Assembly (NCBI GenBank): GCA_022579005.1
Contig: MU401621.1
Location: 22,832 to 86,831 of the forward strand
DNA from: Poronia punctata
Lineage: Eukaryota; Ascomycota; Sordariomycetes; Xylariales; Xylariaceae
DNA: 64,000 nt
Reading direction: 5' to 3'
Below the pieces are notes generated by a model. That model made no database searches. It was not told the origin of the DNA and saw only the letters and a list, made by a program, of their open reading frames with translations. The position numbers and the translations under genes are program-made. This document shows, in pieces, positions 33,633 to 44,458 of the stretch; position 1 is the stretch's first letter; each line of letters opens with the position of its first letter.

Positions 33633-35718
33633 ATGGCAAAAACGGGAGGTCTTGGCGGCATGTTCCGTCGCGGGGAGAAAAACGTGGAAGAGGTACCTGC
33701 CGACGCTAGTGCTCCCGGCATCAACCCAGACAACGGAGATACTATGGCGGACCTTAGCACGGCGCAGACATCGACATCTGCCAAGGGCCACGAGTATCCC
33801 ACCGGCTTACGCCTTGCTCTGGTCATATCTTCCGTCTACGTCTCCATCTTTCTCATCTCCCTCGACCGGCTCATCGTCACTACCGCCATTCCTGCCATCA
33901 CGGATGAATTCCACTCCCTTCCGGATGTTGGCTGGTATGGCTCGGCCTATTTGTTAACCTCATGCGCCTTTCAGCTGCTGTTTGGTAAGCTGTACAGCTT
34001 CTATCCCATCCGTGGCATCTTTGTTGCCTCGGTCGTACTGTTTGAGATTGGCTCTGCCGTGTGTGGTGCTGCGCCCAACTCGATCGCCCTCATATTCGGT
34101 CGAGCCATACAGGGGGTCGGGTCCGCAGGCGTCTTCTCCGGCGTCATCGTCATCATCGTCTACGCCGTCCCATTACACAAACGGCCTTTATACCAGGGCA
34201 TGGTCGGTGCCGTCTTTGGCATTTCCTCCATCCTCGGGCCTCTTGTTGGTGGTGCTTTCACGTCCAACGTCACCTGGCGCTGGTGTTTCTATATCAACCT
34301 TCCTTTTGGAGCCGTCGCGTTGGCTATCATCATTCTCCTCCTCCGCATACCCGACCGCGAAGAGACCAAGATATCCAACAAGGCCAAACTTTCTCAGCTG
34401 GACGCTTTTGGTACAGGGGCACTTGTTCCCGCTGTTGTCTCTCTCCTCTTGGCTCTTCAATGGGGTGGTCTAATGTACCCTGTAAGTCATGCTTCTCCCC
34501 CCCCCCCTTTACGACAACTCATCTGACTAATTGAACCCGGGAACAGTGGAACGATCGACGCGTCATAGCCTTGCTCACTCTCGGCATCTTCCTATTCATT
34601 GTTTTCGTTTTAGTCCAGATTTTCATGCCTAAAACGGCTACTATCCCACCGCGTATCTTCATGCAACGGTCCATTCTGGCGGGCTTCTCGACGACCACGG
34701 TCCTCGGGTCCCAGATGATGATTTTCGGTAAGATTTTGTTTCCCGTAACTTCTCCCCTGACGCTTGGTGCTAACTGCATGTGCCCCCAGTCTATTTCTTA
34801 CCCATCTGGTTTCAAGCCATCCAAGGGGTCTCTGCTGTGGATTCGGGCATTCGACTGCTTCCTCTCACACTCTCCCTCGTTGTCGCATCCATCTCAAACG
34901 GCATTTTTGTATCCAAGATTGGATATTATACCCCGTCGTACGTATTCCTGTATTTTTGTGATAAACCCCAAATCATTGTAGCTAACCGTTTTGGCGTAGG
35001 ATGATCGTGGGAACAGCTCTCGCCAGCATCGGCGCTGGTCTACTTACCACGCTACAGACCGATACGTCGGCGGGTAAATGGATTGGTTACCAGATTCTCT
35101 ATGGAGTAGGTCTTGATTATCCTCGTGTCTGTCTTTTGCTCTACTGACTGAGGCATTGTGCAGTTTGGTCAGGGACTCTGCTTTCAAGCGCCGAACTTGG
35201 CTGCTCAGACCGTTTTGCCCAAAAAGGACGTCAGCATAGGAGCCTCATTGATGTTCTTTAGTCAAATTCTCGGTGGCGCCATCTTCATTGCCGTCGGCCA
35301 AAATGTCCTGAACAACCAACTCATTCAAAGGCTTACCGGCTTGCCTGGGTTCACGCCCAAGCTGATCGAGACGGGTGGTGCAACGGAGCTTATCAGTTCC
35401 TTCTCCCCCGAAGATCGCCATGCTGCCTTGGTAGCATACAACGAGTCGCTCCGAGTGGTCTTCCGAGTCGGTCTCATTCTAGCCACCCTCTCTGTCCTTG
35501 GCGCTCTCGGTATGGAGTGGCGCAGTGTGAAGGAGGGACAACCCGGCGCCAAGGCTGGTAATGATGTCGAGAAAGCCGAAGGAGAAAGTTCCGTTCCTAG
35601 AAAGTCGGAAGATGTGACAACAGCTGGATCCGAAGACAAGACCGAGGATGAGGAGAAGTCGCATTTGGATCGTCACGACGGCTCACATGCGGCCAGTAGG
35701 CCATCACACGAAAAGTAA
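33633..35718 (+). CDS. Major facilitator superfamily drug/toxin efflux transporter, DHA-type
   Basis: Proton-coupled exporter of the plasma membrane, DHA2 (14-span) type. Five exons (33633-34481, 34547-34727, 34790-34937, 35000-35105, 35164-35718) join in frame to 612 residues. A hydrophilic N-terminus of about 55 residues leads into '[29 protein letters not shown]', the family's motif D1. Also visible are '[11 protein letters not shown]' (motif A region), '[12 protein letters not shown]' and '[15 protein letters not shown]' (motif C of antiporters), followed by '[12 protein letters not shown]'. The C-terminal tail is acidic and hydrophilic. The first intron carries a C-tract. Close resemblance is to efflux pumps found beside secondary-metabolite genes, but no biosynthetic enzyme lies in this window. 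Confidence 0.92.
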
Positions 35719-36807
35719 ATTTGCTTTTTAAAAAGTCACCAAGTTCTTTTTGGAGGACATGCGTGCGCATCGGTCAGGCGTTGGGGTGTGATTAGAATTC
35801 GAGTATACCCCCACTATACATCAGGCGTTATGAGATTCGGGACAGAGACAGACTCCCCTCTGACAGGTAGCAAGCAAGAGGGTGGCAAAAACACATATCG
35901 GCCACACAAAATATATACATTGTAGCGGCATGAAAAGAAACCTTTAATTCAATAGAAGTGTGCAAAAGAAACAAAAGTACTTATTAATGAAAACATTCCC
36001 TTGTCTTTTTTCCTTGATGACATGATGAATAGCATATGAACACCTGAAACTCAACTTATGACAGGATAGATACCTATATATCTTGAATGACTTTTGAGAA
36101 ACTACACCAGTTGCATAAATCTGCGTCCAAGTCGATCCCGTCCGGACTACCTAGGATCAATCATCATAGCACGGGGCATTTGCCGTATTCCACCTTAGCG
36201 CAAGCAAGCCAACGAGTCATGTCATGTCATGTCCATGTCCATCCACGGCACTTCCCGCGATGTGCATTGCGTTGTCCAGACATCCATCTAGGTAGACTAA
36301 TTACCTACCTTACTTACCTATTCCACTTGTCTGTCGAACTAAAAAGTTAACCTAGGCTATTATCTATCTATCTATTTATCCAACTAAAAATATTTTGACT
36401 AGAGTACCGTATGTATGTAAGCAGATCCGCTCCTCAATGACAACGACATGATGATATTCTCTTTCCCCCTTTTCTTTTTTCCTAGGTACCTACCTACCTG
36501 ACCTACCTACTTACCTAACTTAACAACTACACGTTAATTATTACAAGCTTGCTTTTTTTCATCGTCCCGTTTTATTAATTACGTGTGAAAGAGAGTGAAC
36601 TACCTACCTATACTAGTACTCACCTCTACACTTTATCCTAGCCCGTTTCCAAGAACAAGACCAATAAAAAATTCCGAGAGAGAAAAAAAAAAGTTATACC
36701 GCAACGTCCTACTCTTACCCTACCCTACCCTACCTACCCAACCCACGATATCATCATCACCTACCACTACCTACTATCCAGGTCGAAAAAAAAAAAGAGA
36801 GGAAAAT
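35719..36807. other. Intergenic region with simple repeats
   Basis: 1.1 kb. It contains TATC repeats at about 36358-36378, a TACC/CCTA-rich stretch at about 36481-36530 and a (TACCC)n tract at 36715-36740. No gene was seen. Confidence 0.5.
36715..36740 (+). repeat. (TACCC)n microsatellite
   Basis: Four TACCC units followed by TACC units in the leader of the small gene at 36808. It differs from the canonical TTAGGG/CCCTAA fungal telomere unit. Confidence 0.75.
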
Positions 36808-37029
36808 ATGGCGGAATACGAAGAAACAGCAGTCCATAAGGACAGCGACTGGCTAGCCATGTACATCGTCATAGGCGTAATTCCTCTCGTCTTTTTCTGT
36901 TCGGCCTTGTACTCTGCTTGGCGTGATCGGATCAGGAGGAGAAGGATGGAGGATAGTCTTCTCGGTACAGGTACAGGTACGGGTGCGGGTATGGATATCG
37001 ATATGGAGATTATAGCGACAAAGGATTAA
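36808..37029 (+). CDS. Small single-pass membrane protein, 73 aa (hypothetical)
   Basis: A 73-residue frame with a soluble N-terminus, one strong transmembrane segment ('MYIVIGVIPLVFFCSALYSAW', residues about 20-40) and a positively charged stop-transfer block 'RDRIRRRRMED'. The order predicts N-out, C-in. A short 'GTGTGTGAG' repeat near the end is coded by a GGTACA-type repeat. The ATG follows an A-rich leader. I recognise no family. Support is the well-formed membrane topology rather than homology. Confidence 0.5.
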   Translation: MAEYEETAVHKDSDWLAMYIVIGVIPLVFFCSALYSAWRDRIRRRRMEDSLLGTGTGTGAGMDIDMEIIATKD

Positions 37030-37902
37030 TTAGGTTCGCGATCGGGAAAAGGGAATATAAAAAACAACATGGCTAAGCCGTGAAGGGACGCGACGCCCAT
37101 ATTATATACACCGGCATCATTACCCTGGCTAAACTCAGTGCAGTTTACCTAGCTGAGTTTGTATCTACTTGATGCCGAGACACGTTCTGTCCTGGTCCCT
37201 TGGGCCAAGGGGGGAAGTCATACGGCTACTACCAATGTTCAACGTCAACATCAAATCACATCACTCGGTTCAAGAAAATCGGCATATATTCTTCGGAAGG
37301 GCAAGCTAGTCGATTCATGAGGTGTAGGACTCAAAAGGAAAACGCGGCGCCCAAGCCTGCGCTGCGTTTCAGGCAAATCGATCATCCAGATAACTTTTGG
37401 AGAACCAAACGCTTTCAACGTCCACAATAACTCCATATGCTTTCCTTCAACTATCGGAACCCAAAGCATCCCATCGACGCCCGCGAAACGTGGCAAGCCA
37501 ACCTTCTTTTCTTTTCCATTCCAGATAATTCGAAAAGTATTTGCCCTTAAACTCAACCGAAAGGTCCAACACACCCGCGACGCCGAGTTTTTCGCGATTC
37601 GATACAAAGCAAATATATACATCAAAATAATCGTTTAAAAAAGTGGAACGACGCAGGTTTCAGGTAGCTGATATCGTCGACAGAATCGAAGTCGAAGCCG
37701 GCCGAAATGTAGAGGCGTTTTTCTCGCTTCGACAAGGTGTTTGCCGACAGAGCCCTTGTTCTTCTGGGGCCGCAACGGAGAAGTAGCGCGATAGCGGCGA
37801 ATCTCGTGATAAAGGCAGCCCAGTGTGGCAATGACACATTCGTGTGTGTTCTGAGAAAAATAATAGAGCGATAGTAGGGCGATAGTGCAACGTCGGGGTC
37901 GT
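37030..37902. other. Intergenic region, no gene seen
   Basis: 873 bp between two convergent small genes. Open frames on both strands are short and unremarkable. Confidence 0.5.
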
Positions 37903-38388
37903 TCATTGGCCGTCTTTAGGATGCCAGATGGTCGCGCCCAGAGGTTTGCTGATGCCGAAGCCCACACCAATAGCGACGCCGATGATAAAGAGTATGATGG
38001 CAATCTTGATCATGATTTGTGTTCGTTTGCTGAGTCCGGCCATGCATTGGCAGTTTCTGTTCTGTCGTTTGGCGGCCTTCGCCTTCTCCTTCCAGTGTGC
38101 CTGGCGTGGCCATATGCTGGTATCCAATTCGTTTCCACAAGAAGCCCGGTGCCAGTGATCTGAACAACGGGCAGGCTTCATAGCCTCAAGGTCAATATCG
38201 GACGCACTGAATGTGTGTGCCGTAGTCGGTGTCGTCGGCAATGAACCTCGCCGGCTGTCAAATCCTCCATCCGATGACCTCCGGTGTGAAGAGTGGATGC
38301 TGGTATCTTTGGTCATAACCACCGTCAATCGAGGCGTCTTTGAGGTTATTTCACCTCGACCCGAATCTTCCATTGTTTGATTGTTCAT
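37903..38388 (-). CDS. Fungal C-terminal single-pass membrane protein, 161 aa (hypothetical)
   Basis: Uninterrupted 161-residue frame. Residues 1-75 are Ser/Thr-rich and charged ('SSHRRSSDGGFDSRRGSLPTT') and look like a phosphorylatable tail. A Cys-containing basic middle ('KAAKRQNRNCQCMAGLSKRTQ') leads into one membrane span ('IMIKIAIILFIIGVAIGVGFGI'-type, about residues 126-147). A short tail, 'GATIWHPKDGQ', ends the protein. This plan occurs in small fungal proteins of unknown function. I know no assigned role. No signal peptide is present, so a type II or tail-anchored orientation is likely. Confidence 0.65.
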   Translation of the reverse strand: MNNQTMEDSGRGEITSKTPRLTVVMTKDTSIHSSHRRSSDGGFDSRRGSLPTTPTTAHTFSASDIDLEAMKPARCSDHWHRASCGNELDTSIWPRQAHWKEKAKAAKRQNRNCQCMAGLSKRTQIMIKIAIILFIIGVAIGVGFGISKPLGATIWHPKDGQ

Positions 38389-41300
38389 ATTATCGTTTGA
38401 TCGCTAGCAAAGGGAGAAAGGTGGTGGCCGCAATTGAGTTGAGCTCGGATTTAGAAAGTGTGGTCGGTATTTTGTGAATGCCCTCTTGCTTTTTGTGGTG
38501 TATTAGACTCGGAGCCGATAGAGATGGCTCGTAGGAAATGGAAGCGGGGTGCTTTTTAAACCATTGAACAGTCAGAGACCGGACAACCAGCCCCTCCGAC
38601 AACGTGGGTAAGGGAACTTGCACCGAAACGCGGCATCCGATACGGTGCAAATGTAGGCGCCTTGTAAAGTACACCAGGGAAATCGGACGAGGGGCGAATA
38701 CGAAGAGTACGGGGAGGCTTAGAGACTAACGTCGCCCGACCGAGAAAAAAAAAGCGCCTCTGCAAAAAAGTAGTGTAACCTGCAAGGCTTTTGACCTTTG
38801 CTCTTTCCTTATCTAAACAGCCACCGATGAGGGTGTTGACCAGGTAGCATGAGGGCGGTTGTATAAGTATGTAGAAGGGAAAGAACGATAGGTACACAGT
38901 TGGAAAACTGCAGGCTAGAGCTGTCGGGATACAATCAGGAAAGTACACCGGGATTGCACTGGCCCTTCTTGCCGGATTGAAGGGCAAGCGCGGCTATTCT
39001 TGTTAATCGCAGACAGTCTTTGTTCTTTTACGAGTGGCGGTTAGCTATCAAGCTTCAAGTTTGCGGCATGTAACGGCTTGGTCAAGGATAAAGAAATGTA
39101 TGGTGCAACGTCTAGCAGAAGCGGCCGAAAGTAAAAGAAAGCGTATCTGTAGTAACCGCGATGCCACCTCTCTTGTCTGGATTGTTGTCTAACAAAGGGA
39201 AGATGCACGAAGCTGAAAGAATAACATGAAGGAAGGACTTGCAAAGATTTGTCGGAAACCCAAAGTAAGGTTCAATCCAAATATTGTCTCCTGGCCATGC
39301 AAGCCACATAGGTATATGTCTCTAATATGTATGGTACCGAAAGTAAACGTACCAGCCTAAGGAGATGGCTGAGCCGTTGTATACACCCAAACTCACATAC
39401 TGTAGGCATCAAGATTACATACTCGTACTATGTGGCTATCAAAACAGTGTGAGTATCTCCCAAACTTATCATATGCTCCTGATGCTTTGCCAGGCAACAC
39501 CTAGTGATAGTCACTGCCTTCTTACTGTGTAGGTACGTCCTTGTCCTTGCAGCAAGTCAGCCTTGCGCGTAAAAGCAAAGATTTTGTTAGGTACTGATCA
39601 TGATTATCATATTATGTACACATATATTGCAGACTTGACTCGAATGCGTATATGGCTTGAAGAAAAACCTTATTGCCTGAAAGCATTCTATCTACGCGTT
39701 CGCGTACGTGCCCTGTCACCTGTGATGTTTTACGTGCGGAAGTATCCATACAAGATGGGCTAGCGCACACGCTAGGTTTAGGCTTAGAAAAGTGTATACA
39801 AGTATACTGTGTATAGCATGAAACCGGTATCCTTTCCCTAACAAGTACCCACCACAGTATCTAATAATCATAAGCCCATTGTCGGAAAAATAATTTAAAT
39901 CAATCAGCTGTATTCTTTGAATACCTAGGTGGATGGTTATCTTTACCTATCTGTCACTTTATTACAGTCTTGCTAGCTTGGTCCTGCCAAGCCAACTCCC
40001 GCAAGAGATTTACTCACAAACTAAAGAGCACAGTATGGATTCAAATGTAACGAATCTAAGTATCCACTAGGAACCTACAGGCCGTTTCCCCTAGATTGGA
40101 GCAATCACAGCCCAGGAGCTGAGTGGGGTCATCCCAGAAATGGCAATGCCACTGTTGGAAGTGAGCAGCAGCAGCATATCCTATCCAATAACTGGGCACC
40201 TCGACTATCTCCCGGTCTGCCTACAAGTACACCCACCTACCCCGGACCCCCTATCTGGCCGATATCTCCTCGGGGGTTCACATGTACATGTCACATCAAA
40301 CGGCGCGGCATCGCATGGCATGTATTCGAGCATGGATTCAACCCGCTTCATCTTCCGCCACATCTCAGACCAAGTTCAACCGTATCCTATCTACGAGTAG
40401 TTCTCATACACGTACGATAGGCTTGGAACACGAATGTCTCAACCGGGTCAAACAGCAGCCACTCTATATATCTCTATGCCTGCATGTATGTACGAGTAGG
40501 TAGGTGTATAGATGTCGTTTTCTCCAACCCACTGTATCTTGTTGTCCAGGACAGCTGCTGCGAGGACGCGCGGCCTTGAAGGGATCAATAGACATTTGTC
40601 TACAGGTTACTCGTTTTACTTTCCTGGCGGTACGGTCTGCAGCAAGACCTGATTTTATCCAGCGCTGACTTAGCAAGCCCGAAAGATAATATATGCGGCT
40701 GTCAGGATTGATGCTCGAATGGCTGCCTGCTTGACTCTACGTACATACCCGGCGACGCCCGTTGCCCCGGTCCGTCCCCCTTCGCTATGGCACTACGAGG
40801 GTTTTCCAAATAAACCATACCCTTGGAAACATTCTAGATTAATCCTTTCCGGTCGTGAATTGAGCTCCCTCGACATCTGGATGACTGAAAGCGCAAAATA
40901 TATTCCCTTAATACTAGTGTTTGATCAACGTTACGACAATGGCGTCATCATGCGAGGTGAATCCGACCACGGGATGCAGTGGTTTGAACCGAAAGGAACA
41001 CCACCATGCTGTGGAATACGTCTCGATCTTATCGATGCGAGGGGGGCTATGCAGATGCACCACCCACAATCATGAACACTGTTGGGGTAGAACAACGACG
41101 AGATTCTGTGTCACTTGGCAGAGCAGGCCCTGCATTTATACCCAATGGAAGAACTTTAGATCTTGATCGGGCTACACGATCTCCAGGGGCCTGTATTACC
41201 ATAAGAGGACTCTTCTTTACAATGATACCTGCTAACCAGACTGGACACTATCCTGAAGCCCGGGCAACGTTCGTCTCAATACATATCCTTAGGATGCCCA

Positions 41301-41839
41301 CCGTGTCGTGCGTGTTTACCTAACCGCGTATCAAGTTTGGTCTATATGACCATGGCCCTGTGGGAAGGGAATCAGCCCCAAGTGTTGGCCTACGGAAATC
41401 AGAGCCGGTTTAGGGATTGCAAGGATAGGTGCCATGCTTTGGTATATGGCAATTGCTTAGCCGTATCGGCATCTTGCGAAAGATACCTCTCTATTCCCAG
41501 CCAAATCTGGCTGCTATATTCTGAGGTGCTTCAGAGTTTTACAGGTCTCCCCCGGGAAAGCGGGCTTCGGGTGTTCCTACCGAGCGATTGTCCCGGTATG
41601 GGTCGTCACATCCCGTTGTCATATTTTCCCTTCGCAACTGACCGAGATTGGCAAAACTGGTAACCGACCGCTCCTTATTTTGGTTCTAAAAGGCAATAAC
41701 ACCAGGCTCATTTCAATGTTGTTACACGGCAAGTTGGGTAGGTACTTCATGGGCTCCCATATAAGTCCTCATGTGGCCATGGCCCTCATGTTCTTTCGTC
41801 TGTCAGTTCACGTTCTTCGTCAGGCAAAAGAAGAAGAAA
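38389..41839. other. Long gene-poor region
   Basis: About 3.45 kb. TACGAGTAG copies are at 40392-40400 and 40491-40499, and TACTCGTA is at 39420-39427. A patch of overlapping open frames at 40719-41663 is listed separately. The remainder shows no gene. Confidence 0.5.
40719..41663 (+). pseudogene. Possible decayed gene (frame fragments)
   Basis: Consecutive plus-strand open frames of 70-118 codons follow one another in different phases (40719-41075, then about 41006-41323, then about 41337-41663) with little gap and no obvious GT-AG joins linking them. The first contains 'SLDIWMTESAKYIPLILVFDQRYDNG', which has the feel of a folded domain. The third has several Cys. I could not assign a family. 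It could equally be chance open frames, hence the low confidence. Confidence 0.2.
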
Positions 41840-42389
41840 ATGAAGATTACTAGTGTGTTCCTTGGCTTAGGCATGGCCAACAGTGCCATATATGTTTCTG
41901 CCAACTTCCTTGCGAATCCTCGCGATATCCCCATTGAAGACGACCGCGTCGGTCGCGCCGTACATCATTCCCATACTCTAAAGAAAAGAGATGCCTATAG
42001 CTGTTATGGGGTACGTCTTTAACTTGGAGCACCCCTTTCTTGGACTTCAGAGTGAGCTAACATCGATGTAGAACAGCGCCAACGCTTCTCACTGCCAAGG
42101 GGCTGTTGAACAGATCAAGCAATTCGGGGACCAGGAATTGGAGCTCTACTCTGGCGTGTGCCTGAACTGGTCTAAGGATACCTGCAACGTCCGTTTCTGC
42201 TCCCAGCCCTTCGTCTATCATACTGTCAACCGTACCGCATCGTGGCTATATAACTGGGCCAACGGCACCCTCATGACCTGTGTTCAAAACGATCAATACG
42301 CTGTCATGGGCGATTCCAACGACCTTAATGGCAAGGGAGGCACCTACCGCGTCTATATCGAGCCTCTTTCGGCTCGGGGGCCGGAATGA
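41840..42389 (+). CDS. Small secreted cysteine-rich protein (candidate effector), 162 aa
   Basis: Two exons (41840-42010 and 42072-42389) join in frame across a 61-nt intron. The N-terminus has a hydrophobic leader ('MKITSVFLGLGMANSAIYVSA') and a possible KR processing site ('HTLKKRDAYSC'). The mature part has about six Cys: 'DAYSCYG', 'ASHCQGAVEQIKQF', 'LYSGVCLNW', 'DTCNVRFCSQP' and 'LMTCVQND', ending 'GGTYRVYIEP'. Asn-X-Thr/Ser sites suggest N-glycosylation. The same order of landmarks recurs in the next gene (43830-44458), so the two are probably distant paralogues. Function unknown. A host- or competitor-facing role is only a guess from size, secretion and Cys content. Confidence 0.75.
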
Positions 42390-43829
42390 CATCGTCCCCT
42401 TTGAACTATGTTGGTATTGGTAGCATTAAGGGGACTTATGCACAAAAGAGGGCTCTGGGGCTATATTTCAGCTTTAATTTTACTACACAGGAACGCAGGC
42501 TATAGACAGGGGATATATAAAAAGCCTAATGAAATAAATGTCGACCATTTTTCAGACCCTGGCAGGCTACGTGGAACTACCTTTGATACTGATGCCGGCC
42601 CTAGATGGTCACAGCCCTAAAGTCACTCAGCGCTTTCGAAGAAGTTGGTTTAAGGTCCAAGTGAGGTGGCATAGGTGTCCCGGACTCGATGTCTAGACCT
42701 CAGAGTGCTATTTTACCTCAGCACCCCAGGACATACTTGGACCATGATGCAGCAAAGGTTAGGTCTATGGAGGTTCTCCAGTAGTGCTCCAACTTCCCCT
42801 ATAGTTTGATTAAGGAGGAAAACTTGTAGGACGTGGGGATCTTCACTTGCTTGAACTACTCCCCCTTCTTCACGGCAGTATTTAACCCACAGAGTGTTGG
42901 TACCCTAGGGGGTTCACCACAGATTGTTTGCTCAGGTCTTACAAAACGGAATGGGCCGACTATCACACGCTTGCAACGAACTAATTTGCACTAATAGCCA
43001 ACGAGGAGATACAGACCAACCTGGTTCTAATTGCGTGGTAATTGGGGCGACTCTCGAAAGCGGGCACGGCTGGAAGAAACGTTGTGGGCTCTGCCTCCAG
43101 GGGTCCAACATACGTCAAGGCAACATAAAGCACCTGGTCCATATGGCTATCTCTTCTACCTCGCGACTTCCTCCATTAGAATGAGGGTTCCTAACGTACG
43201 GTATACAGATGGTGCATTTATTTCTACGTACGGACGTATCTGTATGTATTAGTATTCTACTGATAAGATTGCAGAGACTTGTCACATGGCTTCTAGGAGT
43301 ACATGTCCACTGATACCTACATTACCTGATTCCAACTGTAATTTCTTGTAGGTACCTCTCCTGTGAAATGGCTATGGTGTTGATACTACCTGGGTCGTTC
43401 CTTCCTCCTCGTCAACGGTCACTGTCAAACTGCATACATCACACGGGTATCACCCGTACCTTCCTACCGAATCACAATATCATGTACCTGCTTAAACACG
43501 CACATTTACTGAGTCTGGAAGTACACGAACACCTCTCAACCCCATTCCTGCCGAGTGTGTAGGGACTACATCGGGAACTAGCGGGATCTCTAGAACCTGG
43601 GGATTTTGACCTGGAGTTGCTTTATAAAATCACCACTTGACGTCAAGTTGCCCGATTCACACCACCTTACAGCCTATCGTCACACCACACAAACTCCATA
43701 CAAACAATCCCAATCATCGCGAATCAAGAGATCAAACTCCCAAGCCAGCACGTGGTGGCTCTCGGCTTTCACTTCTACACGTACACCAACTCTATTCCAC
43801 TCCTTTCGTCAAGTTTAGGAATCGCAACG
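42390..43829. other. Intergenic region between the two secreted-protein genes
   Basis: 1.44 kb. No gene was seen. Frames are short and interrupted. A pyrimidine/CA-rich leader precedes the second gene (about 43660-43829). Confidence 0.55.
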
Positions 43830-44458
43830 ATGAAGCTCAAGGTTTTCGGAGGTGTTGTCGGCCTTTGCGGCATCGCGCTAGGTGCCAATGAACAGGTTCA
43901 GCCAGGTCATGGTCCGATGATGGAATTTGATACTCGCGACGTTCCCGGTCGCCAACCCAATGGACCGGTTTATCGCTGCCATGATCCCCATCCAGAGAAA
44001 TTTGTAAGTGGTTTTTTTTACGCATGCAGACATGGTTCCCCCTTGTCTTTAATATTTGAACCATGCTGTCGGGATTAGGTATAAAAAAAAAGAAAGACGA
44101 TTAAACATATCTGAATTTAGTCGTGCATCGATAGTCATATGAGAACCACCTTAACTAATAAGCCATGGCGAATATTTAGGGACCTGCGCCATCTGTCGAT
44201 GATTGCAAGGATGTGATCAAGCAGTTCGCCGCACTTACCGAAGACATCAACGTCAAGCTTGTCGAAGGATGCTACCAGATTGTTTCCGGCAATTGCACTG
44301 GCTTAGTCTGTCCTCAGCGAGTCGGCGAAAGCACCATGCCCGGTCCCGTTGCCGCCCAGTACATGGCGTCTCCGCTTCTTGACCAGTGCATCGCCAAGGG
44401 ACAGCGTGGCTGGTGGAATGACGGCCAGGGCTGGGGCATCGGTGTCTATCTGGCTTAG
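43830..44458 (+). CDS. Small secreted cysteine-rich protein (candidate effector), 150 aa
   Basis: Two exons (43830-44003 and 44180-44458) join in frame across a 176-nt intron, long for this genome, giving 150 residues. A signal peptide is clear ('MKLKVFGGVVGLCGIALGA'). The mature protein has Cys at 'VYRCHDP', 'VDDCKDVIKQF', 'LVEGCYQI', 'GNCTGLVCPQR' and 'LLDQCIAKGQ', then the end 'GWGIGVYLA'. Order and spacing parallel the gene at 41840: C-x4-I/V-x-Q, then G-x-C, then N/D-x-C-x4-C, then L-x2-C, then a Gly-rich beta-like end. No catalytic motif was recognised. Confidence 0.75.

Noticed and set aside
29094..35718. Secondary-metabolite gene cluster
   Set aside because: Only a regulator and a transporter are present; no polyketide, peptide, terpene or tailoring enzyme lies in the window.
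36715..36740. Telomere-like repeat
   Set aside because: The unit is TACCC, not CCCTAA; the tract is only a few units long and lies within a gene leader.
38556..38987. Minus-strand 143-codon open frame
   Set aside because: Hydrophobic and basic patches without order; lies in the probable promoter/5' leader of the membrane-protein gene at 38388.
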